In this document: positions 36,996-48,941 of the stretch, piece by piece
Layout of the letters: every line of letters starts with the position of its first letter
How positions within the stretch are numbered: position 1 is the first letter of the stretch
Origin: Annona cherimola
Taxonomy: Eukaryota; Streptophyta; Magnoliopsida; Magnoliales; Annonaceae
Length of the DNA stretch: 64,000 nt
Assembly (NCBI GenBank): GCA_030490835.1
Contig: CM059971.1
Location: 27,149,817 to 27,213,816 of the forward strand
Direction of reading: 5' to 3'
The notes under the pieces: generated by a model
Databases searched by the model: none
Told to the model about the DNA's origin: nothing
What the model saw: only the letters and a program-made list of their open reading frames with translations
Made by a program: the position numbers and the translations under genes

Positions 36996-37416
36996 GGATT
37001 TTTCCAAATATACTAATTACGTTTGATCTTAATCCTAAATATACCAACTACGTTTTCAAAATTTCTAATATACTCACCGCGTTTATAGTTAATTTCAAAA
37101 ACACTTAAGTTGTGAGTTAACATCGCTAGTTAATATGTGAAATTACTAATATACCTATCAAATTTTGGACATAATTGAAAATTTGAATATGGTAACTCAC
37201 CAATGCCCTAATTGCAATTCTTTTCTATTTTATTTTATCTTTTATTGTTTTGTAATATAGATATTTTAGGCATTAAAAAAATTCAACTAATGGTTTTTAA
37301 CAAAATGGGCTTTTTGGGAATTAACTGCAAACAGAATTAATATGTTTGAAATTTTAAAAATGTAGTAGGTATATTTGAGATTAGGGTAATATAGTATGTT
37401 TATTTGGGAAAAGACC
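36996..37416. mobile_element. Mutator-type MITE with 9-bp TSD TTTAAATAA
   Basis: 421 bp. The left end GGATTTTTCCAAATATACTA and the right end (rc GGTCTTTTCCCAAATAAAC) begin about 105-bp inverted repeats that keep landmarks such as CTAAATATACCAACTACG / CTCAAATATACCTACTAC. The 9-bp duplication TTTAAATAA is exact at 36987-36995 and 37417-37425, diagnostic of Mutator-superfamily insertion. No coding capacity. Confidence 0.9.
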
Positions 37417-37711
37417 TTTAAATAAATATACAGATTATGATTTAGATTTTATTATTCGTTAACTTGTTTAACTTATTTAACTTGTTTAATTCAGTAACTC
37501 GCATACAACTCATTAAGATTAATGTATATACATATATATATATTTCTTAAGCTCTATATCTATTTATCTCATTTCGATATTTTCCTCTATTTATAATTTT
37601 ATAGTGGCTTCCTTATTGTCATGCTATGGCAATGCCATCACCATCCCTACTACTACTTGCACACTATTTTATTCTCTCCTCTCTCTTCTTGTTTTCACTT
37701 TTCTCGGACCA

Positions 37712-38056
37712 TGGTTCAATGCACCCGGGTGCACTTAACTCTTTTTTTAAATTTTTTTCGAAACTTTTTTTTATGAAAATGTTAATCTAAGTTTATTTAA
37801 CATGTGTACAAATTTTAACTATTTTTAAATATTTTTAGATATTTTTTCGGATTTTTTAAAAATCAGTGGCATTTTTAGTAATTTAAAATTACTAAAAATG
37901 CCACTGATTTTAAAAAATTCAAAAAAAATCTAAAAATCTCCAAAAATTATAAAAATTTATACACATGTTCAATACACTTAGATTAACAGTCGTGTAAAAA
38001 AAAATTCAAAAAAAATAAGAAAAAAGGGGTGAAGTACACCCGGGTGCATTGAACCA
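37712..38056. mobile_element. Fold-back MITE, 345 bp, near-complete palindrome
   Basis: The ends TGGTTCAATGCACCCGGGTG and CACCCGGGTGCATTGAACCA are inverted repeats, and pairing continues inward. At the centre, ATCAGTGGCATTTTTAGTAA (37861) and its complement TTACTAAAAATGCCACTGAT (37889) meet with almost no loop. The transcript would form one long hairpin, a typical small-RNA precursor shape. A diverged relative lies at 21498-21942. Confidence 0.85.
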
Positions 38057-38510
38057 GAGTTCCTTTTCTCTCTCCTTTCTCTTCTTTCCTTCATTCATTA
38101 TCTCTTGATTTCTGGTCGTTTCTCTCTCCATCTGTATCATTGTTTCCTTTTTTTTATTCTCTTTCTATTTCACCAAGTCGTCATCTTTTTTGATGTTAGC
38201 GTGTCAAATATACACTCCTTTTCTGATGAAGATTTAGACATGTTACATATTGGTATAGAATTCATCATGACAATCATGAACAACATACTTAACCTTTAAT
38301 TGGCCGGATTTTGATTTGTTTATAAAAACACACAAACACATATATAACCTGTTAACAATTTACCGATCTATTTATTAAATAAGTTATAAATAGGATAAAG
38401 TCAAAAATTTTTAAATAAGCTAATAAATGGATTAGTGTTGAGACTTTTTAAGTGTGCTAAGATTAGGATTAGATTTTAACCCATCCAACCTAATCCGTTA
38501 ATATCACCCT

Positions 38511-41438
38511 TGGTTATGGTTGCAACTGTCCAGGAGGTTGTTACTCTGTCTACTGTTTCAAATCAAATCAAATTAAGAGTGTGTTGACAATCTAATTTTG
38601 AGCTGTTTTAAACCATATTAATTAAACATGGGTCCATTTATGAAATGACACTATTTGGGATTATATATATTCCTCAATTAAAAGATGCACCAACTGGCCA
38701 CATTGGCACTTACAAGAATTACTGCAAAAAGTGTTGGACCATCAACAAGTGTGAATCAACGTCTGAGATTGCATGCAAATGAGCTGCACATGTACGGACC
38801 TACATGCATGGGCGGAGCACCAAAACTGAGTCCATCTTCCCCAAACCAAGCCCTTAGCGATTCACGCCGGTAAGGATTCAGCAAGCAATCAGAGCTAATC
38901 AAGGCAGCGTAATCCGAAAAACTCCCAATATCTTGTCCTCTCCCATGGCTGCCAATCCTAGGGACAATTAATGCTAAGTTGTGGCTAACCCATCTTCTGC
39001 AAATCGCATTTCCGACTGAACCTCCATCGCTGCCCACCTACGATCTCCATCAGCGACCACTGGACAACGAATCACAGCTGCTCATTGGGCAAAAGGTATG
39101 CGCACCTCTACCTATTTTCTCTAGCGAAAACCCACTCCCTCATCTCTGGCAGATCCAACCTTCTCAAGATTCCAACCAAAACTCGTCTCATCTGTTATCA
39201 TCGTGCCGCCTTCGCCTAGCCTTGATTTCAGCAGCAACCTCCATGGCAGCACCTGCTCCAGCTTGTCTCCAACCGCTTCCATCATCTCTCCTCCAGATCT
39301 AGCGATGCTCGTTTCCGTTTTCAGCATCCATGAGGCCACCAAAAACCTAATGCCGACATCCATGGTGGCATCCATCACCAAAAATCCAACACTAGCATCC
39401 ATAGCGGAACTTCATCTCCATCTAGCGAACAACTCTCTTCCCATCCATCACGGCAGCAGCTGCAACATGTCCCAACAATGATCTCCACCATCTAGCCCCG
39501 TTGCTTGACCGCTAAGTAAGATTACTTGGGGATGAAGTAACGAGCAGCAGTAGCCAGCCTGCTCACGGCCAACATGTGCTTCAACCCCACACTAACAGGC
39601 AATCAGATGGTGCCACATCAACAACCAAGGTTCAAGATCTCTATAGATACTGGCACCTCCAGCGTCTCCAAACACGAGAAGCTCTCCAAAGCAGAGAGAG
39701 ATAGTTGTTGTCCACTGCAACGCTAGCACGCCACTTCTCTTTCCAAAGCTATCCTCTTCAATTTTCCAGTGCCTCTTTTATCTCCACTTTTCCAGCAATA
39801 AAAAAAACCTCCTGCCCTCCACTCTAAAAAGCCTCGTCTCATGAATAGCCCCGGTCCAGTTACATGTCCCGACAGCCTTCTCAAAATGCCCTATTTATTC
39901 TTATTATGTCATAGCATATGATTTGATTATGATCCAGTCTATGTTTATGTAAACCAGTGCTTCATCAATATAATATTTAGGTTATAATCTTCCCAAAAAG
40001 ATTAATGGCAACTCCTCGTATATTTGTTTGTTGTTATTTTCATTTTAATGCTTTAATCTCTATTTATTGCAATAATATCTATTGTAGCGCCTACTACCTG
40101 AGAAAGGGGCGCTATAGCTTGGCAACTCCATTAGGGAAAACTGTAATTTTTTTAAATCATTATCCTATGGCATATGGCAAAAACGGGGGCATTTTTATTT
40201 CCATTACATGTGACTAACACAAGCTTTTAAGTCTATAAAAAGGTGTCAGGTAAGGAAAAAGTGCTGAAAAAAAGAGCTCTGTGATCATATCTGAGAAGGA
40301 AAAGATTTAGGATATTTTTTTCATTTTCGTGATATTATTGATGATTGATGTGTGCTTTTAAGTCTATATACAGATGTTAGGAGAAAAAGAGCGTGTTGAA
40401 AAAATCTTCATGACCAAATCTAAGAAGTTCTCGATCTTGAAAGCGTTCGATAGATTCTGCCCACAACTCTACTTCGATATGAAGATACCCATCAGTGCTT
40501 CATCAATGCTGCAGCGGAATCTGGCCACAGTAAAGCACGACAAACAAGGGTGCAACTAAGCATAAAAAAGAAGGAAAAAGCTTAAAAAAGAATCTCTCCG
40601 AGAACCTGAAACATTTTTAAGTCCATGGACGTAAAACAAGCTCAGCTCATGGCTGGCTTTGGCTCTGCATGCCCATATTTGCATCCCTTATTTTGTACCA
40701 AAAAAGGCATTACCACTGACTATCATTTACAATCCTACTAATCTTTGAACTAGTCTACATACAGAAAGCCAAAGGGTAACTCTTTCATCCTCATTTTCGT
40801 GACCAACACATATTCAGGGGCATGCTGTTGCTTTATGACAAAAGCAAGCCGAAATGAAGATTTAGAAAGAGGAATTAAAATTTGGATGAAGCAGCTTGGT
40901 ATTAAAGAGAGCCCCGTGATTGGATTGAAAGAATTTTTAGGTCCCAATGGTGTCTAGAAACATTTGAACGAGGTAGCAGCAAACCAGTAACCAGTTTTCA
41001 AGCCCAAGGCATTAAATCAAGTTCTCTACCCTTGGTTATGAAAACAAGGGGTATCATATCATATTTTTTGTAACTCTTACCAAAAAAAGAGGGGTGAAAT
41101 AAAAGAAAAAAGAGAAAAAGAAAAGCGAAAAAATTTAAAAAGAAAGCAAAAAAAGTGAGAAAGAAAAGCAAAAAATGAAAAAATGAAGAAAAAATATAAC
41201 TCAAAGTTCTAGTTATTTTCAAGCCAAAGCTACATGCATGAAGTCGACAAATCATTTTTCAAAAAAAAATACTACATTTGGGATCAAATAATGCAATTGA
41301 TGCAACGAATGGTAGACGTGCTCTACAAAATACTAGAGCAATGTCCATCAACATCAAATCTCTAACATCAAGTGACATTGTCTTCATAACAACATCAACA
41401 AACAGAACTTCAGGCTCATAGCCTTTTCCAACTTAAAG
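38511..41438. other. Intergenic, no gene supported
   Basis: 38670-39850 is more GC-rich, with several overlapping short frames on both strands (for example 38979-39302, 39203-39481) but no domain I recognise. 41090-41190 is an A/G-rich tract of GAAAAAG units. The rest is AT-rich. Confidence 0.45.
40222..40440. repeat. Partial tandem duplication, ~131-bp period
   Basis: GCTTTTAAGTCTATA recurs at 40223 and 40354, followed in both by a 'GTGTCAGG/GATGTTAGG ... GAAAAAG ... GTGCTGAAAAA/GTGTTGAAAAA ... TCTGAGAAG/TCTAAGAAG' series. Confidence 0.6.
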
Positions 41439-44034
41439 TGTAATACCCAGACCCAAGTAAGACTCATATAAGTGCATTTAAGGTAATGATGATTTATGTA
41501 TGAATTGATTGATTTATGGATTATTTTATGAATTGATGAATTTTGCAATTAGGGTTTGCAATTAAGAATGATGATTAAGATTAATTACCAAAGCCAAATG
41601 TGAGTCAAGATGACTAGAGAGGCTTAATGAGGACTAGAATATACTAATGTGGCATGAATATTTATCTAAATTTTTATGATTTAATTAATGAAAATAAAAA
41701 TAAAAATTAAGAAATTATGTTAAAAATTATAGAAAATTCATAACTTGATGCCTATAAGGTGAAATGAGATGAAATTTAACAAGTAAGCTCATGATTTTGG
41801 GCTCAACCTTATGATTGGATTGGATTAAGAAAAAAGTGATGGAATAAAGATGATAATTATTTGATTTTAATCTCACGCTCTAAGGTTATTTTCAAAGGAT
41901 CAAAACTTGACATAGAAAAGTTGGTTTGAGATGAAATTTGAAACGATTGAATAAAGTTATGAAATCTATAATATGGATGGATTGGATTAAGCTAACTACC
42001 ATAAAAATATGCTTAATCGGAAAAAGTACTTAGCATTGACTTTATGCACCCTAAACTACCATAGTATTTATGTTAAAGCAAATGGATTAAATAACTTGGT
42101 TTAATGCTATGAAATGTGTCAAAAGGAGGTGATTGGAGCTAGATTTTTTGAAATTATTTAAGGATCAAATCCATGAAAAGTGGGAGCTTAAATGCGTGGG
42201 TTTAATGACCTAATATGTAGCTAAATGGAGGCATAAATAATGTGTTAATGCCATGGACGTCCAAGGGGTGGATAGGGCTTGATACTTGGATTTTTAAAAA
42301 TCTTAAAATGCATGTTTAAGTAGCTAAGACCTTAGGGTAACTAATGAGACATTTAAATGTGAGGAAATTGACGCATAAAAATGTCAAAAAGCAAGCCTAA
42401 AAGGCGATGCCCCTAGCGGACAACAATGCATTCCATTAATAAGTGGATTTTGATAATTTTTTATAAATGGAAAATGTATATTTTACTTAGATATAAAATT
42501 GTCATGTCATCAAGGGATAAGTTAGAATTAGATTACCCTCATGACATGTGACAAAGTGGATCCCTTGGGCTGGTTAAAAATTATAAAAAGGGGGCCATAT
42601 CCATGGAAACGTGCACATGAGGAAAACAGAGAGAAAGATCTCTCAAAAATTTTCTAAGTGAATAGCTCTTTGTACGTCCAAACCAAAAAGGGAAAAAGGA
42701 GAAAAGGGGAGAAAAATAGAAGGAAAAAAAGAAAAAATGAGAGAAGAAACCAAACTAAGGAAGTTGGATTCAATTCAAGTAGGTGAAATCTAACTTTTGA
42801 ATCATTTAAATCAAGATTTTTTCTCTCAAATTATGAGTCATGAATATGATTTATATTGAATTCTTTAAGGATGATTTATGATTCCTTGATAAGGGTATTG
42901 AATAATTTTTGAAAGATATAAATGAGATTAAGAATTCAAGAGAGTTGAAAGGGATGTTAGGGTTGAATTTTGAGAAGAAATCTAACTTGAAATTTCTCAA
43001 AACCCTAGACTAAGTTGTTGTATGATTAAACATAATGATTAGGATGTAATTCATGTTCTTGTGTTGATTTGGGCATTTGTTAATGATTTTAGCAAAAATG
43101 GAACTTAGGGTTTCAAGTAATACCTGATTTTCCTATTTTTGAGTTAAAAATGATAAAAAGAAGTGCTTAAATGGTTTATGGATAAATTGTAAGATAAAGT
43201 ACCCTAAATTAAGGACCCTTTAGATGGCCTAAGTGGGTTAGACGAGATTGCCCTAAATCTGATTTTTTAGGGTATATATATGGAACATCTAAATGGGGGC
43301 CAAAACGGGTACTATACATACGAACTTTTTTGTTGTTTGCAAATAATTCATTTATTGATGTTATGAATGGTAACTTAACCTAAAATTAAGGTAATTTTAA
43401 TGTCCAAAAGGGCTTAAAAAGATTTTCCCTAAATCTGATTTTTAAGCACATATGTATGGAAATGTCAAAGCGGGTCAAAATGGATACTCTACATGCTTGA
43501 AATGTTGCTATTTTGAAAGCAACTAAATTATGAGTTTTAAATATGCAATAATATCCTCAATTTGGTTTAAGAAAAGCATGTTTAGTTGCTGAAAATTATG
43601 ACTTAAAAATCTGTTAAGATTTAAGTGTTGAAAGAGGCGTTGAAAAGACAATAAACGGGTCCTAACATGGTTGTTTTGGAACCGAACGATAAAGGGATCA
43701 AAATTTTAAAATTAAACCCTAAAGTATATGGTAATTTAGGAGTTTAATGATGTTGAAATTTGATGCAAGTTGCTATGTTAAGAAATTTTAAGAAACACAT
43801 AGTATGTGTTGTAAGTTAAACGTATGTGGAACGTATGTATGAATGGATGATAAATGACTTATATAGAATTGTTAAAATGAAAAATATATATGAATATGTG
43901 ATGAAATTGTTGGAAACAATGTTTAAAAAAAATAAAATTGACCAAAGCATGAGTTTTGATGATTAACAAAGACTATTTTGAGTATATCAAGTGTACTAAT
44001 GAGTTTGCCAAATGATTTAAGAAACTGAAATAGC

Positions 44035-44355
44035 TAAGTCGATATCCAAGTCGACTTGGACTTCGACTTAGGGTGAAGTCGATCCCAAAGTCGACTCCAC
44101 CATTGACTTGAAACAGAACCGCACAAGCAAAATCAAATAAGGAAGAATAGCAGGTGAAGTCGCAGGCCAAGTCGACTCTACTTGCGACTTGTGAAGCCAA
44201 GTCGCAAACGAAGTCGACCTCACCATCGACTTCAGATGGAAAAAAGACTCTAGACTTGATTTGGGGCACAAAGATGCCCAAGTCGCAGACAAAGTCGACT
44301 CCAGGTGCGACTTGGGTGAAGTCGCAGATGAAGTCGACCCCATATTCGACTTGAG
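44035..44355 (+). repeat. GTCGAC inverted-repeat array, block 1 (solo LTR 43908)
   Basis: Modules such as GAAGTCGCAGGCCAAGTCGA and TGCGACTTG recur; block 2 is at 44755-44925. Confidence 0.8.
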
Positions 44356-44924
44356 TTCTTCGGAGTTGAAAATGCAGATTCGAGTTCACTTTGAAGATCA
44401 ACTTAGGACTTTTCAAGTCCAAATCAAGTGTACAAGCTCAGTATCAACCAAAGTCTTTCAAGTCCAAGGCAAAAGCTTCAAGCATGTTTCAAGATGAAGA
44501 AATAATCAAGTCATGAAGATCAATAAGCAAGCAAGGTGCATGAATCTACCATGCAAGACACAAGTTCTCCAAAGATTCACAAGGTTCAAGCCAATCCAAG
44601 ATAAAGCAAAGTCAAGCTCTTCAAGATTGACAAGATCTACAAGTGAGAAGCCATTCTAGAATGAAAGTAATTAAAGGAAGGAAGCCAAGCAAGATAGAAG
44701 AGAATCAAACGAGGATCAAAGCATTTTTGGTAAAAGATCAAGTCAAGTCACAACCCAAGTCGACTCCAAAATCGACTTGAGGTCAAGTCTGAAACCAAGT
44801 CGACCCTGTCTCAGACTTGGAAAAATACGGAACTGAAGTCGCAAATGAAGTCGACTCCAGTTGCGACTTGGGAAGCCAAGTCGCAAACGAAGTCGACTCC
44901 ACCTGCGACTTGGGGAACCAACGT

Positions 44925-45010
44925 TCGAATTTTTAAACGTTGGAACATTTATTGCGCGCCAACTACTTCTATAACGTTCAAATTTTTCTCATTCTATAAA
45001 TAGACACTCA
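44925..45010 (+). promoter_or_regulatory. LTR promoter block (solo LTR 43908)
   Basis: AACGTTCGAATTTTTAAACG, ATTGCGCGCCAACTAC and ATAACGTTC precede CTATAAATAGAC (TATA 44995-45002). This is the clearest copy, with three AACGTT palindromes. Confidence 0.75.
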
Positions 45011-47160
45011 AGCAAACGAAAATACATACTCAAGCAAACAAGAGCTTTCATTTGCTTCTCTCAAAATTTGAGTGATCTATACACATTCAAAGGAAGAAAA
45101 GAGCTTCAAGTTACAAGTAGCCTCAACGACATTCAATCGGTTGCTTCTACAAGTTCTTCCTCAAGCTCAATATTGCCTACACAACTCTGTAAAGTGTAGA
45201 TTCTTCTTATTCTCATTATTCCTTGTTATTGGTCTTGGTTTGAGATTGTTGTAACAAACCAAGATGTTGCAAGTAGAGGTGTGATTGGAGTTGAACTCAT
45301 CACCTACTTGTATCAAGTGTACAAGCCCCCTAGAGCTAGAATCTAGAAGAGAGCATAGGCTCTGTTTCTGTATGCCCCCTAGAGCTGGAATCTAGAAGAG
45401 AGCAGAGTCTCTAAGTGTATTCGTGGAATACATAGTGGAACCCAAGTCACAATAGTGTATGAGCTTGGAAGAGTGTAGTAGGGAGAGGTTGCCCGAACCA
45501 CTATAAACCTTGCCTGTTGTTTTACTTCATTATTTTCTTTACTTCATTGCTCTCTATTAGTTTTATTCAAGGGGATTAAACTCTCAAGGGGTTAAGTTTT
45601 AATTTACCGAAGAATTTTTAAGAACCCAATTCACCCCTCCCCTCTTGGGTTTTGCCGTTAACTCGGGACCAATAGAAATGCATAAAGATGTTGTTGTATG
45701 AATGATGTTTGATTATCTCAAATTTTGAGATTTAATTATGAAGCTTAAAACATTACTTATATCCTTAGAATGAGCATTAACGTAGGAAAAATGAAAAATG
45801 GACGAAAAACGATAAATGAGAGATATAAATCCCATATGTTGAATTATGAATGAATGTTATGTGTTTACCCTAAATATGAGTTTAAAATGAAATATGAAAT
45901 GAATGGTATGATGCACAAGTGCATGTTCTGTATGTATGATCAACTTGAAAATCCAAGTTGGTTATGTATGAAACGGATTATAGGATTGAAAAACTAAGTG
46001 AATGCAAGCAAATGGATTGTTATGAATGCAATGCTATGTTTATATATAGGTAAAGACAAAGAGATAAGTGATATCAAAAGCTAAGTGAACAAGGTAAGCA
46101 AGCAATTTTTCAAATGCTTTTGATTTATCAAAATATGATCAAATGCTTATAAATATTGTTCTGAATGTTTGAATGATTTAGCAAATGATTGATTTAAATT
46201 CTTTCTAAGTTGTTTAAGGATGATCGTTCCTTTATATAAATGACTATTGAAATGATATTCCAATATGATAAATGATTTGCTTACTCTTTTGCAATTATTA
46301 TGACAAATGATGAATCATGGATTCATGAATAAAAAATCATGCTAGTATGTCAAGGATCATGTTTACGAAAGGAAGAATATGCACAAAGTATGAGGTCCAC
46401 CTCAAATGTGTAAGCGAATCGAATGTCCCCCTTTGGTGCAAATCGATCTCGGGCTGACGATGCCTCCCTAGAATGGGAGAGAGGATGAAAGTGGATGGTC
46501 GTCTAGCTAGCTTATATCCAAAGGAATGAAGGAATGCCATGGTTTCAAATGATGCATCACATTATTTATGACATACCCTAAACGGTTATAACAAGCATGT
46601 TTTAAGGTACACCTTCGAGTAGGTATAATATGGCTTTCCAAGTTATTTTAAATGGAAATTAATTGCCTAAAAATCTTATAGCTTGCTTATTAAGTTTCGA
46701 TTCACAATTTTATTTTCCAAATCCTAAAGATAGATGAAGGGAAGAACCACTCAAGGAGCACAAGTGGAGATTCAAGAATATATGAATTTCTATAAGTTAC
46801 CTGTGTATGAATTTATGAATTGTGTCGTTATATGAATGATAACATTAAATTATAGTTTAATGTTGTACAAGAATTTATGTGGTGATTATGGCTATAAATA
46901 GCGAAATTTTTTTTATGGTCAAATGTTAAGGATGATTTATCATGATATGATTAAGTATTGAATTTATGAAATCATATGTGTATATCTCAAATGGAATAAT
47001 GACCTAAAAAGACATTTAAAGGAATTTGAAACAAGTGGAATGGTATTAACTCCTAAAGAGTTAAGTTTAAGTAGATAAATATCCAATAAAGTCCGTTGTG
47101 TGATATGACGATAATTCTAATCACATTTACTAATCAATAGATCTTGGAGTAAGGTTGTAA

Positions 47161-48941
47161 CGCTCGGGCTGGGACGCCATACAAAGATCACATGGCCTAA
47201 TGGATATGCAAGGCCAAATAGAAGAGGTCAAGGAACAGTTTCATAGCCAGCTCCAAGAGATAGTAAGAAAAATTAATCGAAAGCAAAGGGAGGACCTTCC
47301 TTCAGTAAAAATTGAAGACTTATGCTCATTTCTAAATACACAACTACCTAAAAATTTCAAAATGCTGACCCAACCTATCTACGAATAGGGGTGAAACTTG
47401 GTACCCGGGTCGGTCCGAACCTACCCGACCCGACCCGGTATCAAAACCAAAAATGGGTTTTATTTTTAAGAATTTTTTCAAAATAGACCCTGTTTCAACC
47501 TGACCCGTAGAAACCCGAAACCAAAACCGGGTTCGCATCAACCCGGTACCAAAACCCGACCCGGTCCGAACCCCGTGTAGTTTATATACTTTTTTCATCA
47601 ATTATACATTTTTTTTGTAATATTAATATATATACATGTTTTAAGCATTACCAACTCTAATTCAGACAAATCACCTCTTTCTTCATTACCAAAGCATGCT
47701 TGAGGTAACTTAATTTTTAGGATGATTTTTTATGATTATTATCTTCTTATTGTTAACAGTTGCATGCATTTTTTTCGTCTAGGTTGATGCATATTATTTT
47801 CAAATATGTAAATCGAGGAGGAAGAACTTGACATTAGAAATACAGATGAAAATCAAGGGAGAAATTACTTGGAAGTCTTCGAATAGTTTTTTGGAAACTT
47901 TGGAGACATGAACTCATTTGAAATTTGAATTTGTTTAAAAGTAGATGTCAACTTATTTAAACTTGAGATTTGTTTATATTGTCATTTTAATTTTGGATTG
48001 CACTTAAATTAAATTGGAATGTTGAACCATTATGATTAATGTATTTAGATTTAGTTACTTTGAATAACTGTTATGTTGATTATGTTTGAATTTAAGTCAG
48101 CATGATAAAATCTATTTCATATTATGCTTTCTATTAGTATGAGAAATCTGTTGGTTTGAATTTCAAATTATAGTATAAATTTGATTCATATTTTAAGTTT
48201 ATTGGTATGACAAGTGGTTAATTTTTACTTTAGCAATTTGTATGATAAGTATTCAGTTTGAATACAATTTCAGCAATTTGTATAATAATGTTTAGTTTCA
48301 ACTACAAAGTTAGTATGATACGTTCATTTTCTATTTGGTATACTTGAGTTATTTTCATTAGCTATTAAATAGAAATGACCAACTAGTCATAAAACTAACT
48401 AATTTGTCATTTATTTGTGTCTACAAGATGCTGAAAAATTACTTGCAGAGTTCATTCAAAGAATATTGCAGAATTCAGCATGATGTTGCAGAATTCTTTA
48501 AAAGTATATTGCAGAATTCTTTAAAAGTATGATGCAAAATTCAGCGTGAGGCTTGACTTCATAAACACATGTGTGTAGATTTCAATAATTTTCTGTTAGA
48601 TTACAACTGAATTTAGAAAAAAAATAGTTTATTCGTAACCCGAATTCTAACCCAAAACCAAACCAAGACCAATGCGAACCCGACCCGAACCCGGTCCGAA
48701 CCCGAATTACATTCTTAGGGTTTGGGTTTGGGTTTACTCCAACCCGATTGGCTTAGGGTTTGGGTTCACTCCAACCCGGTATAACCCGACCCGAGTTGCA
48801 CCCCTATCTACGAACGAGATCATACCCACATGCTTATCTCAAGGCCTTTTACAGTATTTTATACTCCCTAGTAAAATAATAAGAAATTCTAGTTGTGCTA
48901 TTTCAACATGGCTTGAGGGGGGATGGCCTTGAATAGTATAC
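47161..48941 (+). pseudogene. Gypsy-like gag N-terminal fragment interrupted by a hAT element
   Basis: Frame from 47200: MDMQGQIEEVKEQFHSQLQ (helical, Glu/Gln-rich), then LCSFLNTQLPKNFKM..QPIY, which resembles the 'LP..FKMP....YDG..DP.DHL' opening of plant Ty3/gypsy gag proteins. The frame stops at the hAT boundary (47386) and resumes after it (48815, RSYPHAYL-like) for a short distance before element 2 cuts it at 48942. The gag match is by eye and short. Confidence 0.45.
47386..48806. mobile_element. hAT-superfamily non-autonomous element with 8-bp TSD TCTACGAA
   Basis: 1,421 bp. The termini TAGGGGTGAAACTTGG and (rc) TAGGGGTGCAACTCGG are inverted repeats, and the exact duplication TCTACGAA lies at 47378-47385 and 48807-48814. 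Subterminal regions carry many CCCGACCCG, CCCGGTCCGAACCC and GGGTTTGGGTTT motifs, typical of a common plant hAT MITE class. The AT-rich core has no transposase. Confidence 0.95.

Larger units (their letters stand above)
36871..38510. mobile_element. hAT-like non-autonomous element, host of two nested MITEs
   Basis: The left end TAGGGGTGTTAATGG and the right end CCGTTAATATCACCCT are imperfect inverted repeats of the hAT type (TAGGGGTG). Inside both ends are AACCTGTTAAC-like motifs (36893 and about 38348). The left edge abuts a microsatellite, which hides any 8-bp duplication. It is interrupted at 36996-37416 and 37712-38056 by other elements. Confidence 0.5.
43908..45674 (+). mobile_element. 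Solo LTR, family B (TA-ending), GAAAT target-site duplication
   Basis: 1,767 bp, TGTTGGAAACAATG to CTCGGGACCAATA, flanked by exact GAAAT at 43903-43907 and 45675-45679. GTCGAC arrays lie at 44035-44355 and 44755-44925, the promoter block at 44925-45010 with TATA at 44995-45002. The block CCCCCTAGAGCT(A/G)GAATC is present twice (45327 and 45377). It ends in TA instead of CA, as both LTRs of element 2 do. Confidence 0.95.
41439..47160 (+). mobile_element. Large Ty3/gypsy-like LTR, split by a family-B solo LTR
   Basis: It begins TGTAATACCCAGACCCAAG, in the style of plant gypsy LTRs. After subtracting the 1.77-kb insertion at 43908 it is about 3.9 kb. It has no long frames, and a GAAAAGGGGAG ... 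GAAAAAATGAGAG leader-like stretch at 42690-42760. The right limit is uncertain; it is set at GGAGTAAGGTTGTAAC because gag-like sequence begins soon after. No primer-binding site was recognised. Confidence 0.45.

Noticed and set aside
38970..39490. Possible gene in a GC-richer stretch with overlapping frames on both strands
   Set aside because: No frame exceeds about 107 codons, none has a recognisable domain, and there is no consistent splice pattern.
48715..48785. Interstitial telomere-like GGTTTGGGTTTGGGTTT
   Set aside because: The unit is not the TTTAGGG plant telomere repeat, and it lies in the subterminal region of a hAT element where such motifs are usual.
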